From Sphingopyxis sp. QXT-31 (GTDB lineage Bacteria > Pseudomonadota > Alphaproteobacteria > Sphingomonadales > Sphingomonadaceae): a stretch of 64,000 nucleotides of DNA. A model generated the notes under the pieces. It had not been told where the DNA came from. It saw only the letters and a program-made list of their open reading frames with translations, and made no database searches. Position numbers and translations under genes: made by a program. Positions 8,103-18,027 of this stretch are shown piece after piece (within the stretch, counting starts at the first letter, position 1; each line of letters begins with the position of its first letter). The stretch lies in contig NZ_CP019449.1 in assembly GCF_001984035.1 (NCBI RefSeq), positions 1,302,001 to 1,366,000 on the forward strand, given 5' to 3'.

Positions 8103-8131
8103 CTCTTAACCGCGCGGGATCGCACTGACAA
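8103..8131 (-). promoter_or_regulatory. Promoter of tRNA-Ala
   Basis: On the minus strand, TTGTCA (8131-8126) and TAAGAG (8108-8103) are exactly 17 bases apart, and the tRNA 5' end lies 11 bases beyond the -10 box. Spacing and distance fit a strong stable-RNA promoter. Confidence 0.6.
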
Positions 8132-8178
8132 TATGATTTCTGACGATCGGACGACCGACATAGAGTGAGGGGGATAGG

Positions 8179-9195
8179 ATGGCGCGAGCGTGGCACCTGA
8201 CCAGCCGGCCGGCGGGCCTGCCAGCGATGGACAATTTTGCGCTGCGCGAAATCCCCGACGCGCCGCTCCAGCCCGACCAGCTGCGTGTGAAGAACCTGTG
8301 GCTGTCGGTCGACCCTTATATGCGCGGACGGATGAACGACGCGAAAAGCTATGCGGCGAGCTTCCAGATCGACCAGCCGATGACCGGCGGCGCGATCGGC
8401 GAGGTGGTCGAGAGCCGCATGGAGGGCTTTGCGCCCGGCGACCTGATCCTGCACATGGGCGGCTGGCGCGACGGCGGGGTGATCGGCCTCGACATGTCGC
8501 CGAACAAGCTGCCGCGCGCGGCGCTCGATGCGGGCATGTCGCCGCAGACCTTTCTCCACAATATGGGGCTGACCGGCGGGACGGCGTGGATCGGGCTGCT
8601 GCGCGTCGCGGCGGCGAAGCCCGGCGACACGGTGTTCGTGTCGGCGGCGGCGGGCGCGGTCGGATCGGCGGTGGTGCAGATCGCCAAGGCGCGCGAGATG
8701 ACCGTGATCGGCTCGGCGGGCGGCGCCGACAAATGCGCCTGGGTCGACGATCTGGGCGCCGATGCGGTGATCGACTACAAGGCGGGGCCGGTCTTGCCGC
8801 AGCTGGCGGCGGCGCTCGAGACGCTCGGCAAGCCGGGGATCGACGTCTATTTCGACAATGTCGGCGGCGAGCATCTCGACGCGGCTTTTGCGGTGGCGAA
8901 CGACTTCGCGCGCTTCGCGATCTGCGGGATGATCGACGTCTATAACGACGGCAAGGCACAGGAGATGAAATATATCATCCGCACCATCCCCGCGCGCATC
9001 CGCATGGAAGGTTTCATCTACACCGACCAGTTCTTCGACTGCATGGAGGAATTCTACGCCGACATGGGCGGGCTGATCGCCAGCGGCGCGGTGACGATGC
9101 GCGAGACGGTACACGAGGGGCTGGAAGCAACGCCCGAGGCGTTCCTCGGGCTGTTTGCGGGGGCGAATATGGGGAAGATGCTGGTTCGGGTTTGA
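8179..9195 (+). CDS. NADP-dependent oxidoreductase, CurA/PTGR-type (zinc-independent MDR)
   Basis: Medium-chain reductase that probably reduces an activated C=C bond of a 2-alkenal, ketone or curcumin-like substrate with NADPH. The 338-residue length is usual for the family. The N-terminal GroES-like half has LWLSVDPYMRGRMND, the signature of the leukotriene B4 dehydrogenase/CurA group, and lacks zinc-ligand cysteines. The Rossmann half has VSAAAGAVGSAVVQIAK (the AxxGxxG dinucleotide loop, about 156-172) and YFDNVGGEHLDA. The ATG at 8179 follows GAGGGGGATAGG, a clear ribosome-binding site. It stands alone between tRNA-Ala and a palindromic element. The substrate is unknown. Confidence 0.9.
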   Translation: MARAWHLTSRPAGLPAMDNFALREIPDAPLQPDQLRVKNLWLSVDPYMRGRMNDAKSYAASFQIDQPMTGGAIGEVVESRMEGFAPGDLILHMGGWRDGGVIGLDMSPNKLPRAALDAGMSPQTFLHNMGLTGGTAWIGLLRVAAAKPGDTVFVSAAAGAVGSAVVQIAKAREMTVIGSAGGADKCAWVDDLGADAVIDYKAGPVLPQLAAALETLGKPGIDVYFDNVGGEHLDAAFAVANDFARFAICGMIDVYNDGKAQEMKYIIRTIPARIRMEGFIYTDQFFDCMEEFYADMGGLIASGAVTMRETVHEGLEATPEAFLGLFAGANMGKMLVRV

Positions 9196-9239
9196 CTTGG
9201 ATTCATCCGCTTCGACCCGACTCTGACCCTTCAACCCGC

Positions 9240-9310
9240 TTGTGTCGAGCGAAGTCGAGACACACCGAAGCGGCGCGCGCCTTCACGTGTCTCGACTTCG
9301 CTCGACACAA
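9240..9310. repeat. Long perfect inverted repeat with 24-base arms (family shared with 60598-60668)
   Basis: Arms 9240-9263 and 9287-9310 are perfect reverse complements (core GTCGAGCGAAGTCGAGACAC), with a 23-base spacer. The same element occurs at 60598-60668 with one mismatch and a different spacer. It sits between two convergent genes and could act as a bidirectional terminator. The repeat family itself is unexplained. Confidence 0.85.
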
Positions 9311-9356
9311 ACGGAAATAGAGGATTGCGCAAGGCGGCATTCGCCGCCCGCCTTGC

Positions 9357-10757
<1,401 letters not shown>

Positions 10758-10870
10758 AGGGTCATCTTGTCCGGAAAGGTGGAGCGTGCGGCCGCCCACG
10801 CTGGCCGATGCTGCGGCGCCCTTGCGGAACTAAGCGTGGAAAGTCAAGGAAAGCCGGTCGAAAACCGCGA

Positions 10871-11398
10871 TTAATCGTCGCCGCGCACCGCAATGAGCAG
10901 GCGGAACTTGTCGACCTCGCATTTGGTGCCGCTGCGCGCGTGGATTTCGTCGCGATCCTCGCAGAGCTTTCCGTCCTTGTTGCCCTTCATGTAGAAGCCT
11001 GCATAGAAATCGAGCGCGCGGCAGCCGCGATTGAGCTGGGCGCGGAGGCGCTCCTTCTGCCGCGTGATCAGTTCGATGCTGTCGCGCTGGACCGCCTGCA
11101 TGCCGACGATGTTGCGCATCGCGACGCATTTTGGGGCCTTGGTCTCTTTCCAGACGATCGGCGCCTGCTGGCGCGGGCGCGGTGCCTCGCTGCGGCTGGC
11201 GGCGAAATTGTTGAGCTGGCTGCGCTGCGCGGGGACGCGGATGATCAGCTGCTGTTCGATGACGACCTGAAAGACGGGCGTGTCGGGGCTTTCGGGCATT
11301 GGCACCATCGCGGCGATCGGTTCGGGCGCGGCGGCGGGCATTTCGGCATCGGCCGCCGGGGCCGAGGCGGCGAGCAACAGGGCGGCGACCATCACCAC
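10871..11398 (-). CDS. Hypothetical exported protein
   Basis: Up to 175 residues. It begins with a short hydrophobic signal (MVMVAALLLAASAPAADA) and a Pro/Met/Ala-rich linker. The globular part has four Cys (PKCVAMRN, RGCRALDF, KLCEDRDE, TKCEVDKF) that could make two disulfides in the periplasm. The start is either GTG 11398 or ATG 11392, two codons further in; neither has a strong ribosome-binding site, although GGGGCGACC lies upstream. It ends near the DEAD-box helicase start and reads in the same direction. No family was recognised. Confidence 0.6.
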   Translation of the reverse strand: MVMVAALLLAASAPAADAEMPAAAPEPIAAMVPMPESPDTPVFQVVIEQQLIIRVPAQRSQLNNFAASRSEAPRPRQQAPIVWKETKAPKCVAMRNIVGMQAVQRDSIELITRQKERLRAQLNRGCRALDFYAGFYMKGNKDGKLCEDRDEIHARSGTKCEVDKFRLLIAVRGDD

Positions 11399-11414
11399 GG
11401 CCGGTGGGTCGCCC

Positions 11415-11495
11415 CTATGGCGCGTCGACGATCAGCGAAATCCACCCGAAGCTCCCAAATCCAAACCGCTGGACGTGCAAGCCCCGCTCGTCCAT
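11415..11495 (-). CDS. Possible 26-residue peptide upstream of the exported protein
   Basis: A tiny frame reads MDERGLHVQRFGFGSFGWIS and ends LIVDAP. It is preceded by a strong GGGGGAG, three bases from the ATG, which is closer than ideal. It ends 16 bases before the start of the downstream exported protein on the same strand. It could be a leader peptide, or chance. No homologue is known to me. Confidence 0.25.
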   Translation of the reverse strand: MDERGLHVQRFGFGSFGWISLIVDAP

Positions 11496-11559
11496 TGGCT
11501 CCCCCAATAGCGCGGATGATTGAACAGCAAATGAACTGTTGTCGACCCATTTTGACGAA

Positions 11560-11583
11560 GCGTCACCTCGCCGGGGGTGACGC
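11560..11583 (+). promoter_or_regulatory. Hairpin overlapping the ribosome-binding site of the FAD oxidoreductase
   Basis: Perfect 8-base arms GCGTCACC (11560-11567) and GGTGACGC (11576-11583) with an 8-base loop. The second arm overlaps the GGGGGTGA site four bases before the ATG at 11587. In RNA this could hide the ribosome-binding site; as DNA it could be an operator. Confidence 0.35.
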
Positions 11584-11586
11584 GCG

Positions 11587-13011
11587 ATGACCGCGGCGCC
11601 GTCGGAGGCGCTGCTGGGCCGGCTCGCGGCACTGCTGGGACCCAAGGGGTTTACCCAGGATGCGGACGTCCTCGCCCCCTGGCTCACCGACTGGCGCGGG
11701 CGCTATCATGGGCGCGCTTCCGCGATGCTGTCGCCGGCGAGCACCGAGGAAGTGGCGGCGGTGGTGCGGCTCTGCGCCGAAGAAGGCGCGGCGATCGTGC
11801 CGCAGGGCGGCAACAGCGGCATGGTTGGCGGCGCAACCCCCGATGCGAGCGGCGCGCAGCTGTTGCTCAGCACAAGGCGGCTGAACCGGGTACGGAGCAT
11901 CGATACCGAGGCGCGGATCGCGGTCGCCGAGGCTGGGGTGATCCTGCAGAATTTCCACGAGGCGGCGCTGGCCGAGGGGCTACGCTTTCCGCTGACTTTG
12001 GGCGGCAAGGGGTCGGCGACGATCGGCGGGCTGGTGTCGACCAACGCCGGCGGCACGCAGGTGCTGCGCCACGGGACGATGCGGACGCTGGTCGCGGGGA
12101 TCGAGGCGGTGCTGCCCGACGGCAGCGTCTTCGACGGGCTGGCGCCGCTCAAGAAGGACAATCGCGGCTACGACCTGCGCCACCTGTTTTGCGGCGCCGA
12201 GGGCACGCTGGGGATCGTTACCGCCGCGTCGCTGCACCTGATCCCTACCGCCGAGGCGCGCGCGACGGCGTGGATCGGGCTCGGATCGCCCGACGAAGCG
12301 CTGGGTCTGCTGCGCGCGCTCGACGCGGCGATCGGGTCGCCGTTGGAAGGCTTCGAGATCGTGCCGCAGCCGTGCCTCGACGCGGTGCTGCGCCATATTC
12401 CGCAGACGCGGCATCCGCTGGGTGCCGACCAGCCCTGGTATGCGCTGGTCGAGCTGGCGGGCGATGCGGGGGATGAATTGGGGGCGCGGCTGGAGACGGC
12501 GCTGGGCGCCGCGCATGCGCGGGGGCTGATCGCCGATGCGGTGATCGCGCGGAGCGAGCGCGAGAGCGAGGATTTCTGGCGGCTGCGCGATTCGATTTCG
12601 GAAGCCGAGCGCGCCGAAGGGCCCGCGATCCAGCACGACGTCAGCGTGCCGGTGGCGGCGATGCCGCGCTTCATTGCGGAGAATCCGGCGCGGTTGGCGG
12701 CCGCCTTTCCCGGCATCCGCGCGCTGTCCTTTGGGCATCTCGGCGACGGTAATATCCATCATCATGTCCAGCCGCCGGCGGGGGTGGACGGGGCGGCGTG
12801 GCTGACCGAGCATGGCGAGGACGCGAGCCGGATTGTCTATAAGCATGTGATCGAGCTCGGCGGATCAATCTCGGCCGAGCATGGCATCGGGCAGATGAAA
12901 CGCGACGTCTTTGCGGCGCTCGACAGCCCGGCGCGGCTCGCGGTGCTGCGCGGGGTGAAGGTGGGGCTGGATCCCAAGGGTTTGTTCAATCCGGGGAAAT
13001 TGTTGGGTTAG
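11587..13011 (+). CDS. FAD-binding oxidoreductase, GlcD / D-2-hydroxyacid dehydrogenase type
   Basis: Flavoenzyme that oxidises a D-2-hydroxyacid (D-2-hydroxyglutarate, D-lactate or glycolate are typical) and feeds electrons to the respiratory chain or a cytochrome. The 474-residue product has the PCMH-type FAD domain, with IVPQGGNSGMVGGATP (about 70-85) and LGGKGSATIGGLVSTNAGG, then LFCGAEGTLGIVTAA. The C-terminal FAD-linked oxidase domain carries FGHLGDGNIHHHV, the metal/substrate-site histidines, then EHGIGQMKRD and LDPKGLFNPGK. The ATG at 11587 has a GGGGGTGA site. It stands alone, with no GlcE or GlcF partner, which favours the single-subunit D-2-hydroxyglutarate dehydrogenase branch. 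Confidence 0.88.
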   Translation: MTAAPSEALLGRLAALLGPKGFTQDADVLAPWLTDWRGRYHGRASAMLSPASTEEVAAVVRLCAEEGAAIVPQGGNSGMVGGATPDASGAQLLLSTRRLNRVRSIDTEARIAVAEAGVILQNFHEAALAEGLRFPLTLGGKGSATIGGLVSTNAGGTQVLRHGTMRTLVAGIEAVLPDGSVFDGLAPLKKDNRGYDLRHLFCGAEGTLGIVTAASLHLIPTAEARATAWIGLGSPDEALGLLRALDAAIGSPLEGFEIVPQPCLDAVLRHIPQTRHPLGADQPWYALVELAGDAGDELGARLETALGAAHARGLIADAVIARSERESEDFWRLRDSISEAERAEGPAIQHDVSVPVAAMPRFIAENPARLAAAFPGIRALSFGHLGDGNIHHHVQPPAGVDGAAWLTEHGEDASRIVYKHVIELGGSISAEHGIGQMKRDVFAALDSPARLAVLRGVKVGLDPKGLFNPGKLLG

Positions 13012-13048
13012 AGGCGGTATCGGGCGATCGCTGCCGTTCCCCAGCCTT

Positions 13049-13124
13049 GTCATTCCCGCGGAAGCGGGAACCTAGTGTGGGGTAAGCCGACGCACGCCCT
13101 GGGTCCCGCTTTCGCGGGGATGAC
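13049..13124. repeat. Intergenic inverted repeat
   Basis: Arms 13049-13072 and 13101-13124 are imperfect reverse complements (GTCATTCCCGCGGAAGCGGG against CCCGCTTTCGCGGGGATGAC). The element lies between two convergent genes and may act as terminator for both. Confidence 0.7.
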
Positions 13125-13184
13125 AAACAAGAAGTGGCCGCTCCCCACCCCCAAGCGGTCATCGATCCGATCGGTCGGTCTCCC

Positions 13185-14987
13185 TCACGCCGCGTGGAAC
13201 TGCTCCGGGGTCAGCGCCATCATCGCCTCGCTGCCCGCCTCGATCTTGCGGCGGAGCGCGCCGGCGTCGGGCATGAAGCGTTCGGCGAAATGGCGCGCGG
13301 TGACCAGCTTGGCCTCCATGAAGGCCTTGTCGCCGCGGCCTTCGGCGAGCGCCTTCTGCGCCGCCTCGGCCATCATCAGCCACATCGAACCGAGCGCGAC
13401 GATGCCCATGATGTGCATATAGTGATGCGCGCCGGCACCGACATTGTTGGGGTTCGCCATGCCGTTCGCCATGAACCACATCGTCGCGGCCTTGAGCTCG
13501 CCATTGGCCTTTTCGAGCCGCTCCGCAAAATCCTCGAGTTCGGGCACGCCCTTGGCGCGCGCGCATTCGCCGTCGACCACCGCGAACAGCGCCTGCACCG
13601 CACGCCCGCCGTTCTGCGCGAGCTTGCGCCCGACGAGGTCCATCGCCTGAACGCCGTTCGCGCCCTCGTAGATCATGGTGATACGGGCGTCGCGGACATA
13701 CTGCGACATGCCTTGCTCTTCGATATAGCCGTGGCCGCCGAAGACCTGCTGCGCGTTGGTCGCGACGTCATAGCCCTTATCGGTGCCATAGCCCTTGATC
13801 ACGGGGGTGAGCAGGCTGACGAGGTCGTCGGCACGCTGGCGTTCCTCCTCGGTCTCGGCGACGTGCGCGAGGTCGACCTGGAGCGCGCCCCACAGGCAGA
13901 GCGCGCGAAGGCCCTCGACGGTCGCCTTGGCGTCCATCAGCATGCGGCGGACGTCGGGGTGGACGAAGAGCGGGTCGGCCTTTTCCTGCGGGTCGGCGGG
14001 GCCGGTGAGCGCGCGGCCCTGGCGGCGGTCCTGCGCATATTGCACGGCGTTCTGGAAGGCGATGTCGGCCTGACCGAGCCCCTGGATGCCGACGCCGAGG
14101 CGCGCGGCGTTCATCATCACGAACATCGCGGCAAGGCCCTTATTCTCCTCGCCGACCATCCAGCCCTTCGCGCCGTCGTAGTTCATCACGCAGGTCGAAT
14201 TGGCGTGGATGCCCATCTTGTGCTCGATCGAGCCGCATTGCAGCGTATTGCGCTCGCCGAGTGTGCCGTCTTCGTTCACGAGATATTTGGGCACGATGAA
14301 GAGCGAGATGCCCTTGACGCTGTCGGGAGCGTCGGGGGTCTTCGCGAGCACGAGGTGGACGATATTTTCCGTGAGGTCGTGCTCGCCCGACGAGATGAAG
14401 ATCTTGGTGCCGGTGACCGCATAGCTGCCGTCGCCGTTCGGCACCGCGCGGGTGCGGATGAGGCCGAGGTCGGTGCCGCAATGCGGCTCGGTCAGGTTCA
14501 TCGTGCCGCCCCATTCGCCCGAGATCATCTTCGGGACATAGACCGCCTTCTGTTCGTCGCTGCCCTTGACGAGGATCGCGGCGACCGCGGCCTGGGTCAG
14601 GCCGGGGTACATCGAGAAGGCCTGGTTCGCGGCCATGCGATATTCCTCGACCGGGAAACCGACGACGTGCGGCAGCGCCTGGCCGCCGAACTCCTCGGGC
14701 GCAGTGAGCAGGGTCCAGCCCGCGTCGCAATAGGCCTTGTACGCTTCCTTGAAGCCCTTTGGCGTAGTGACGCTGCCGTCGTCGTGGCGCGTGCAGCCTT
14801 CCTGGTCGCCTGAATAGTTGATCGGGAAGAGCACTTCCTCGCAGAATTTGCCGGCCTCGGTCAGCACCGCCTCGACGAGGTCGGGGCTGGCGTTGGCGAA
14901 GCCCGGGAGATTCGAATAGCGCTCGATCCCGAGCACGTCGTTGATCAGGAACAGCGAGTCTTGAACGGGGGCGCGATAGACGGGCAT
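13185..14987 (-). CDS. Acyl-CoA dehydrogenase, long form (DmdC/AcdA-like)
   Basis: FAD enzyme oxidising an acyl-CoA. At 600 residues it is much longer than ordinary acyl-CoA dehydrogenases and matches the class that carries an extra C-terminal domain, which includes 3-methylmercaptopropionyl-CoA dehydrogenase and many fatty-acid enzymes. Visible marks are MNLTEPHCGTDLGL, GTKIFISSGEHDL, VFGGHGYIEEQGMSQ and ITMIYEGANGVQAMDL with the catalytic Glu. An extra N-terminal segment opens YRAPVQDSLFLINDV. The ATG at 14987 begins this conserved segment, and GGAAAGATGTCGC precedes it. It lies 68 bases downstream of the MerR gene on the same strand and is probably its target. The substrate is not settled. 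Confidence 0.92.
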   Translation of the reverse strand: MPVYRAPVQDSLFLINDVLGIERYSNLPGFANASPDLVEAVLTEAGKFCEEVLFPINYSGDQEGCTRHDDGSVTTPKGFKEAYKAYCDAGWTLLTAPEEFGGQALPHVVGFPVEEYRMAANQAFSMYPGLTQAAVAAILVKGSDEQKAVYVPKMISGEWGGTMNLTEPHCGTDLGLIRTRAVPNGDGSYAVTGTKIFISSGEHDLTENIVHLVLAKTPDAPDSVKGISLFIVPKYLVNEDGTLGERNTLQCGSIEHKMGIHANSTCVMNYDGAKGWMVGEENKGLAAMFVMMNAARLGVGIQGLGQADIAFQNAVQYAQDRRQGRALTGPADPQEKADPLFVHPDVRRMLMDAKATVEGLRALCLWGALQVDLAHVAETEEERQRADDLVSLLTPVIKGYGTDKGYDVATNAQQVFGGHGYIEEQGMSQYVRDARITMIYEGANGVQAMDLVGRKLAQNGGRAVQALFAVVDGECARAKGVPELEDFAERLEKANGELKAATMWFMANGMANPNNVGAGAHHYMHIMGIVALGSMWLMMAEAAQKALAEGRGDKAFMEAKLVTARHFAERFMPDAGALRRKIEAGSEAMMALTPEQFHAA

Positions 14988-15055
14988 GCGACATCTTTCC
15001 GAAAAATCAGGGGTTGGCGATGGGTCTCGCCCGGGGAGTCATTATTGGCGAAAAA

Positions 15056-15487
15056 TCAGTTCGCGGTTTGGCGCGCGTCGACCTTTTTGACCATGTCGAT
15101 GAAACGCGCCAGTTCGTCGACGGCGCTGTCGATATCATCGCGCTGGCGCTGGAGCAACGCGATGCGCTCCTGGCATTTCTCGATCGTCACCTGGCGCTGG
15201 GTCTTGCGCCCGTCGCCGACGTCGTAGAGGTCGATCATCTCGCGGATATCGGCGAGGCTGAAGCCGGTGCGCTTGGCGCGCAGAATCCAGGCGAGCCGGG
15301 CGCGGTCACGCTTCGAGTAGATGCGCGACAATCCCTTGCGCGACGGGCTGATCAGCCCCTCGTCCTCGTAGAAACGCAGCGCGCGGGCGGTCACCCCGAA
15401 TTCGGACGACAGATCGGTGATGCTGAACTGTTCGCGTCCGAGATGGTCGGGGGTGTCGATATGGGCGTGGCCGTATTCGTCGGTCAT
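15056..15487 (-). CDS. MerR-family transcriptional regulator (LiuR-like)
   Basis: DNA-binding regulator that twists promoters with over-long spacers. The 143-residue product has a winged helix at about 20-60 (FSITDLSSEFGVTARALRFY then EDEGLISPSRKGLSRIY), a second half RLAWILRAKRTGFSLADIREMIDLY, and a C-terminal dimerisation coiled coil (IEKCQERIALLQRQRDDIDS). It lacks the metal-binding cysteines of MerR proper. It resembles the group (LiuR/PsrA-like MerR) that controls branched-chain amino acid and fatty-acid catabolism, and the next gene on the same strand is an acyl-CoA dehydrogenase. A perfect 16-base dyad 20 bases upstream of its ATG is the likely autoregulatory operator. Confidence 0.88.
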   Translation of the reverse strand: MTDEYGHAHIDTPDHLGREQFSITDLSSEFGVTARALRFYEDEGLISPSRKGLSRIYSKRDRARLAWILRAKRTGFSLADIREMIDLYDVGDGRKTQRQVTIEKCQERIALLQRQRDDIDSAVDELARFIDMVKKVDARQTAN

Positions 15488-15506
15488 CGCGCGAGTCTAG
15501 TTTCCG

Positions 15507-15522
15507 TTGACGTGAACGTCAA
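15507..15522 (-). promoter_or_regulatory. Operator-like dyad for the MerR/acyl-CoA dehydrogenase operon
   Basis: TTGACGTGAACGTCAA is a perfect 7+2+7 dyad in the spacer just before the MerR start codon. Regulators of the LiuR class are known to bind ACGT-nn-ACGT-type palindromes, and this one fits that shape. The half TTGACG could also serve as a -35 box. Confidence 0.6.
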
Positions 15523-15552
15523 GGCTGGCCGGTGTCGGAAAAAGGCCGCGGA

Positions 15553-16077
15553 TCAGGTGTCGCAGGGCCTTGTCATATTGCCGTCATCACCCTTCATCTG
15601 CAAGCCTTTTGCGTCGGCCTCAGACCAGCTGGCGCGCGGCAGGCGCAGCCCCGACAGCGAGGCGCGCGCGGGGCAAAGATTGTCGCATTGCGATGGCAGG
15701 CTGCCGGGCAGGCGCAGTTCGTCCTCTTCCTCGCGCACCAGCGCGCTGCACCCCTCGGCGCCCGCGAAATCGAGCCGCCAGCCGTCGCCGTCGCGCGTCA
15801 CCTTGCCCTGCGCCTCGCAGGTTAGGCCGGGGCCATAGGCGGCGGTGAGCGCGAAGCGCCAGCGCCCGGCGCCGTCGGGGACGACGCACATCGCGTCGCG
15901 GCCGATATCGTGGCGGCGCTCATAGGCGCCGGTTAGGTCGGCGGCCTCGGGGCGCACCACGCCGCGCTCGCGCGCCGCCATCTCGAGCGGGTTGTCGGCA
16001 TCGCCCTGCCCCGCCTCGGGCGCCGGACGGCTGCAGGCGGCGAGCAGCAGGAGGAGAGCGAGGCTAGCCCTGCGCAT
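15553..16077 (-). CDS. Hypothetical lipoprotein
   Basis: A 174-residue protein with a clear lipoprotein signal, [15 protein letters not shown], and Cys15 as the anchor. The exported domain has several Cys ([36 protein letters not shown]) and ends PCDT. The pattern [14 protein letters not shown] and [15 protein letters not shown] suggests a small beta-rich domain like those of outer-membrane-facing lipoproteins, but no family was recognised. Its first 14 bases overlap the end of hisI, so it is co-transcribed with hisI and translationally coupled. Confidence 0.75.
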   Translation of the reverse strand: MRRASLALLLLLAACSRPAPEAGQGDADNPLEMAARERGVVRPEAADLTGAYERRHDIGRDAMCVVPDGAGRWRFALTAAYGPGLTCEAQGKVTRDGDGWRLDFAGAEGCSALVREEEDELRLPGSLPSQCDNLCPARASLSGLRLPRASWSEADAKGLQMKGDDGNMTRPCDT

Positions 16078-16444
16078 CGTCGTCGAGGAACGTCAAAGAT
16101 CCGTCGGCCTCGACGCGGCGGTAGAAGCAGGAGCGGCGCCCGGTGTGGCACGCCGGACCCGCGGGGGTCACGCGCAGCAGCAGCGCGTCCTGATCGCAAT
16201 CGACGCGCATCTCGACCATCGTCAGCCCATTGCCCGAGGTTTCGCCCTTGCGCCACAGGGCCCCGCGCGAACGCGACCAGAAATGCGCCTGCCCCGTTTC
16301 CTGCGTCAGGCGGATCGCGTCGGCGTTCATATGCGCGACCATCAGCAGCGCGCCGGTCGCGGCATCGGTGACGATCGCGGTCACCAGCCCGGCGGCGTCG
16401 AAGCGCGGGTCGAAGCGGTCGATGCTGTCGCGGATATCGGTCAT
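16064..16444 (-). CDS. hisI: Phosphoribosyl-AMP cyclohydrolase
   Basis: Opens the purine ring of phosphoribosyl-AMP in step 3 of histidine synthesis, using Zn and Mg in the cytosol. The 126-residue stand-alone form has [18 protein letters not shown], the metal/substrate motif [12 protein letters not shown] and the zinc motif [12 protein letters not shown]. The ATG at 16444 starts [20 protein letters not shown], in agreement with the family; the extra eight residues encoded upstream lack similarity. There is no fused HisE domain, so that enzyme is encoded elsewhere. It is divergent from purF and overlaps the lipoprotein gene. Confidence 0.95.
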   Translation of the reverse strand: MTDIRDSIDRFDPRFDAAGLVTAIVTDAATGALLMVAHMNADAIRLTQETGQAHFWSRSRGALWRKGETSGNGLTMVEMRVDCDQDALLLRVTPAGPACHTGRRSCFYRRVEADGSLTFLDDDAQG

Positions 16445-16565
16445 TGGGCGCGCTTTAGAGCAGGTCACGGGCCGCTGTCACGCAAGAGTCCAAATTGGGG
16501 GGGCGACATTTGCGATTCCCCTCACTATATGCGCCGCAGTCACTGCCCCGCACAGCTGGACAAAA

Positions 16566-18023
16566 ATGCTCACCACACACCCGTTTGACGACGACAAGCT
16601 CCGCGAGGAGTGCGGCGTCTTTGGTATCCACGGCGCCGAGAGCGCCGCCGCGGTGGTCGCGCTGGGCCTCCACGCGCTCCAGCATCGCGGCCAGGAGGCG
16701 GCGGGCATCACGGCCTTCGACGGCAAGGAGTTCCATACACACCGTGCGATGGGGCATGTCGCGGGCAATTTCGACCGCGACGACATCATGCGCCAGCTTG
16801 CGGGCGCGTCGGCGGTCGGCCATGTGCGTTATTCGACGACGGGCGAGACCGCGCTGCGCAACGTCCAGCCGCTCTATGCCGACCTCTCGACCGGCGGTTT
16901 CGCGGTCGCGCACAACGGCAATATTTCGAACGCCACGGCGCTGAAGAAGATCCTCGTCCGCCGCGGCTCGATCTTCCAGTCGACCAGCGATACCGAGGTG
17001 ATCATCCACTTGGTCGCGACGTCGAACTATCGCACCCTGCTCGACCGTTTCATCGACGCGCTGAAGCAGGTCGAAGGCGCTTATTCGCTGATTTGCCTGA
17101 CCGCCGAGGGCATGATCGGCTGCCGTGACCCGCTGGGCATCCGCCCGCTGGTGATCGGCAAGCTCAACGACGCCTATATCTTCGCCTCCGAAACCGTCGC
17201 GCTCGACGTCGTCGGCGCCGATTTCGTGCGCTCGGTCGAGCCCGGCGAGCTGGTGATCGTGCGCGACGGCCAGCTGACCTCGCACCACCCTTTTGCCCAG
17301 CGCCCCGCGCGCCCGTGCATCTTCGAATATGTCTATTTTTCGCGCCCCGATTCGATCGTCGACGGGACGAGCGTCTATTCGGTGCGCAAGGCGATCGGCG
17401 CCGAACTGGCGCGCGAGAACGGCGTCGAGGCCGACCTGGTCATCCCGGTTCCCGATTCGGGCACCCCGGCGGCGATCGGCTATGCGCAGGAATCGGGCAT
17501 TCCGTTCGAGCTGGGCATCATCCGCTCGCATTATGTCGGGCGCACCTTCATCCAGCCGGGCGACAAGGTTCGCCACCTGGGCGTCAAGCTGAAGCACAAT
17601 GCCAACCGCGCGCTGATCGCGGGCAAGCGCATCGTGCTGATCGACGATTCGATCGTGCGCGGCACGACGAGCCTGAAGATCGTGCAGATGATGCGCGATG
17701 CGGGCGCCGCCGAAGTGCATATGCGCATCGCGAGCCCCCCGACGCAGCACAGCTGCTTCTATGGCGTGGACACCCCCGAGCGCGCCAAGCTGCTCGCGGC
17801 GCAGATGACGGTCGGGCAGATGGCGAATTTCATCAACGCCGACAGCCTTGCCTTCCTGACGATCGACGGCCTGTATCGCGCGCTGGGCGAGGCCGAACGC
17901 AGCGACCGCACGCCGCAATATTGCGATGCCTGCTTTACCGGCGACTATCCGACCACGCTCACCGATTTCGACGAGCATGGGCTGGAAGATCAATTTTCGC
18001 TGCTTGCCGAACGGGTTGTCTGA
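16566..18023 (+). CDS. purF: Amidophosphoribosyltransferase
   Basis: Makes 5-phosphoribosylamine from PRPP and glutamine, the first committed step of purine synthesis. The 485-residue product has a short propeptide MLTTHPFDDDKLREE ahead of Cys16, the N-terminal nucleophile after processing, with CGVFGIHGAE. The glutaminase domain shows LQHRGQEAAGI, VRYSTTGE and AHNGNI. The PRPP site VLIDDSIVRGTTS lies at about residues 357-369. Cysteines such as CRDPLG and YCDACFTG resemble those of the Bacillus-type enzyme, which carries a 4Fe-4S cluster. The ATG at 16566 fits the known propeptide length. An SDR gene follows after four bases. Confidence 0.96.
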   Translation: MLTTHPFDDDKLREECGVFGIHGAESAAAVVALGLHALQHRGQEAAGITAFDGKEFHTHRAMGHVAGNFDRDDIMRQLAGASAVGHVRYSTTGETALRNVQPLYADLSTGGFAVAHNGNISNATALKKILVRRGSIFQSTSDTEVIIHLVATSNYRTLLDRFIDALKQVEGAYSLICLTAEGMIGCRDPLGIRPLVIGKLNDAYIFASETVALDVVGADFVRSVEPGELVIVRDGQLTSHHPFAQRPARPCIFEYVYFSRPDSIVDGTSVYSVRKAIGAELARENGVEADLVIPVPDSGTPAAIGYAQESGIPFELGIIRSHYVGRTFIQPGDKVRHLGVKLKHNANRALIAGKRIVLIDDSIVRGTTSLKIVQMMRDAGAAEVHMRIASPPTQHSCFYGVDTPERAKLLAAQMTVGQMANFINADSLAFLTIDGLYRALGEAERSDRTPQYCDACFTGDYPTTLTDFDEHGLEDQFSLLAERVV

Positions 18024-18027
18024 CATC

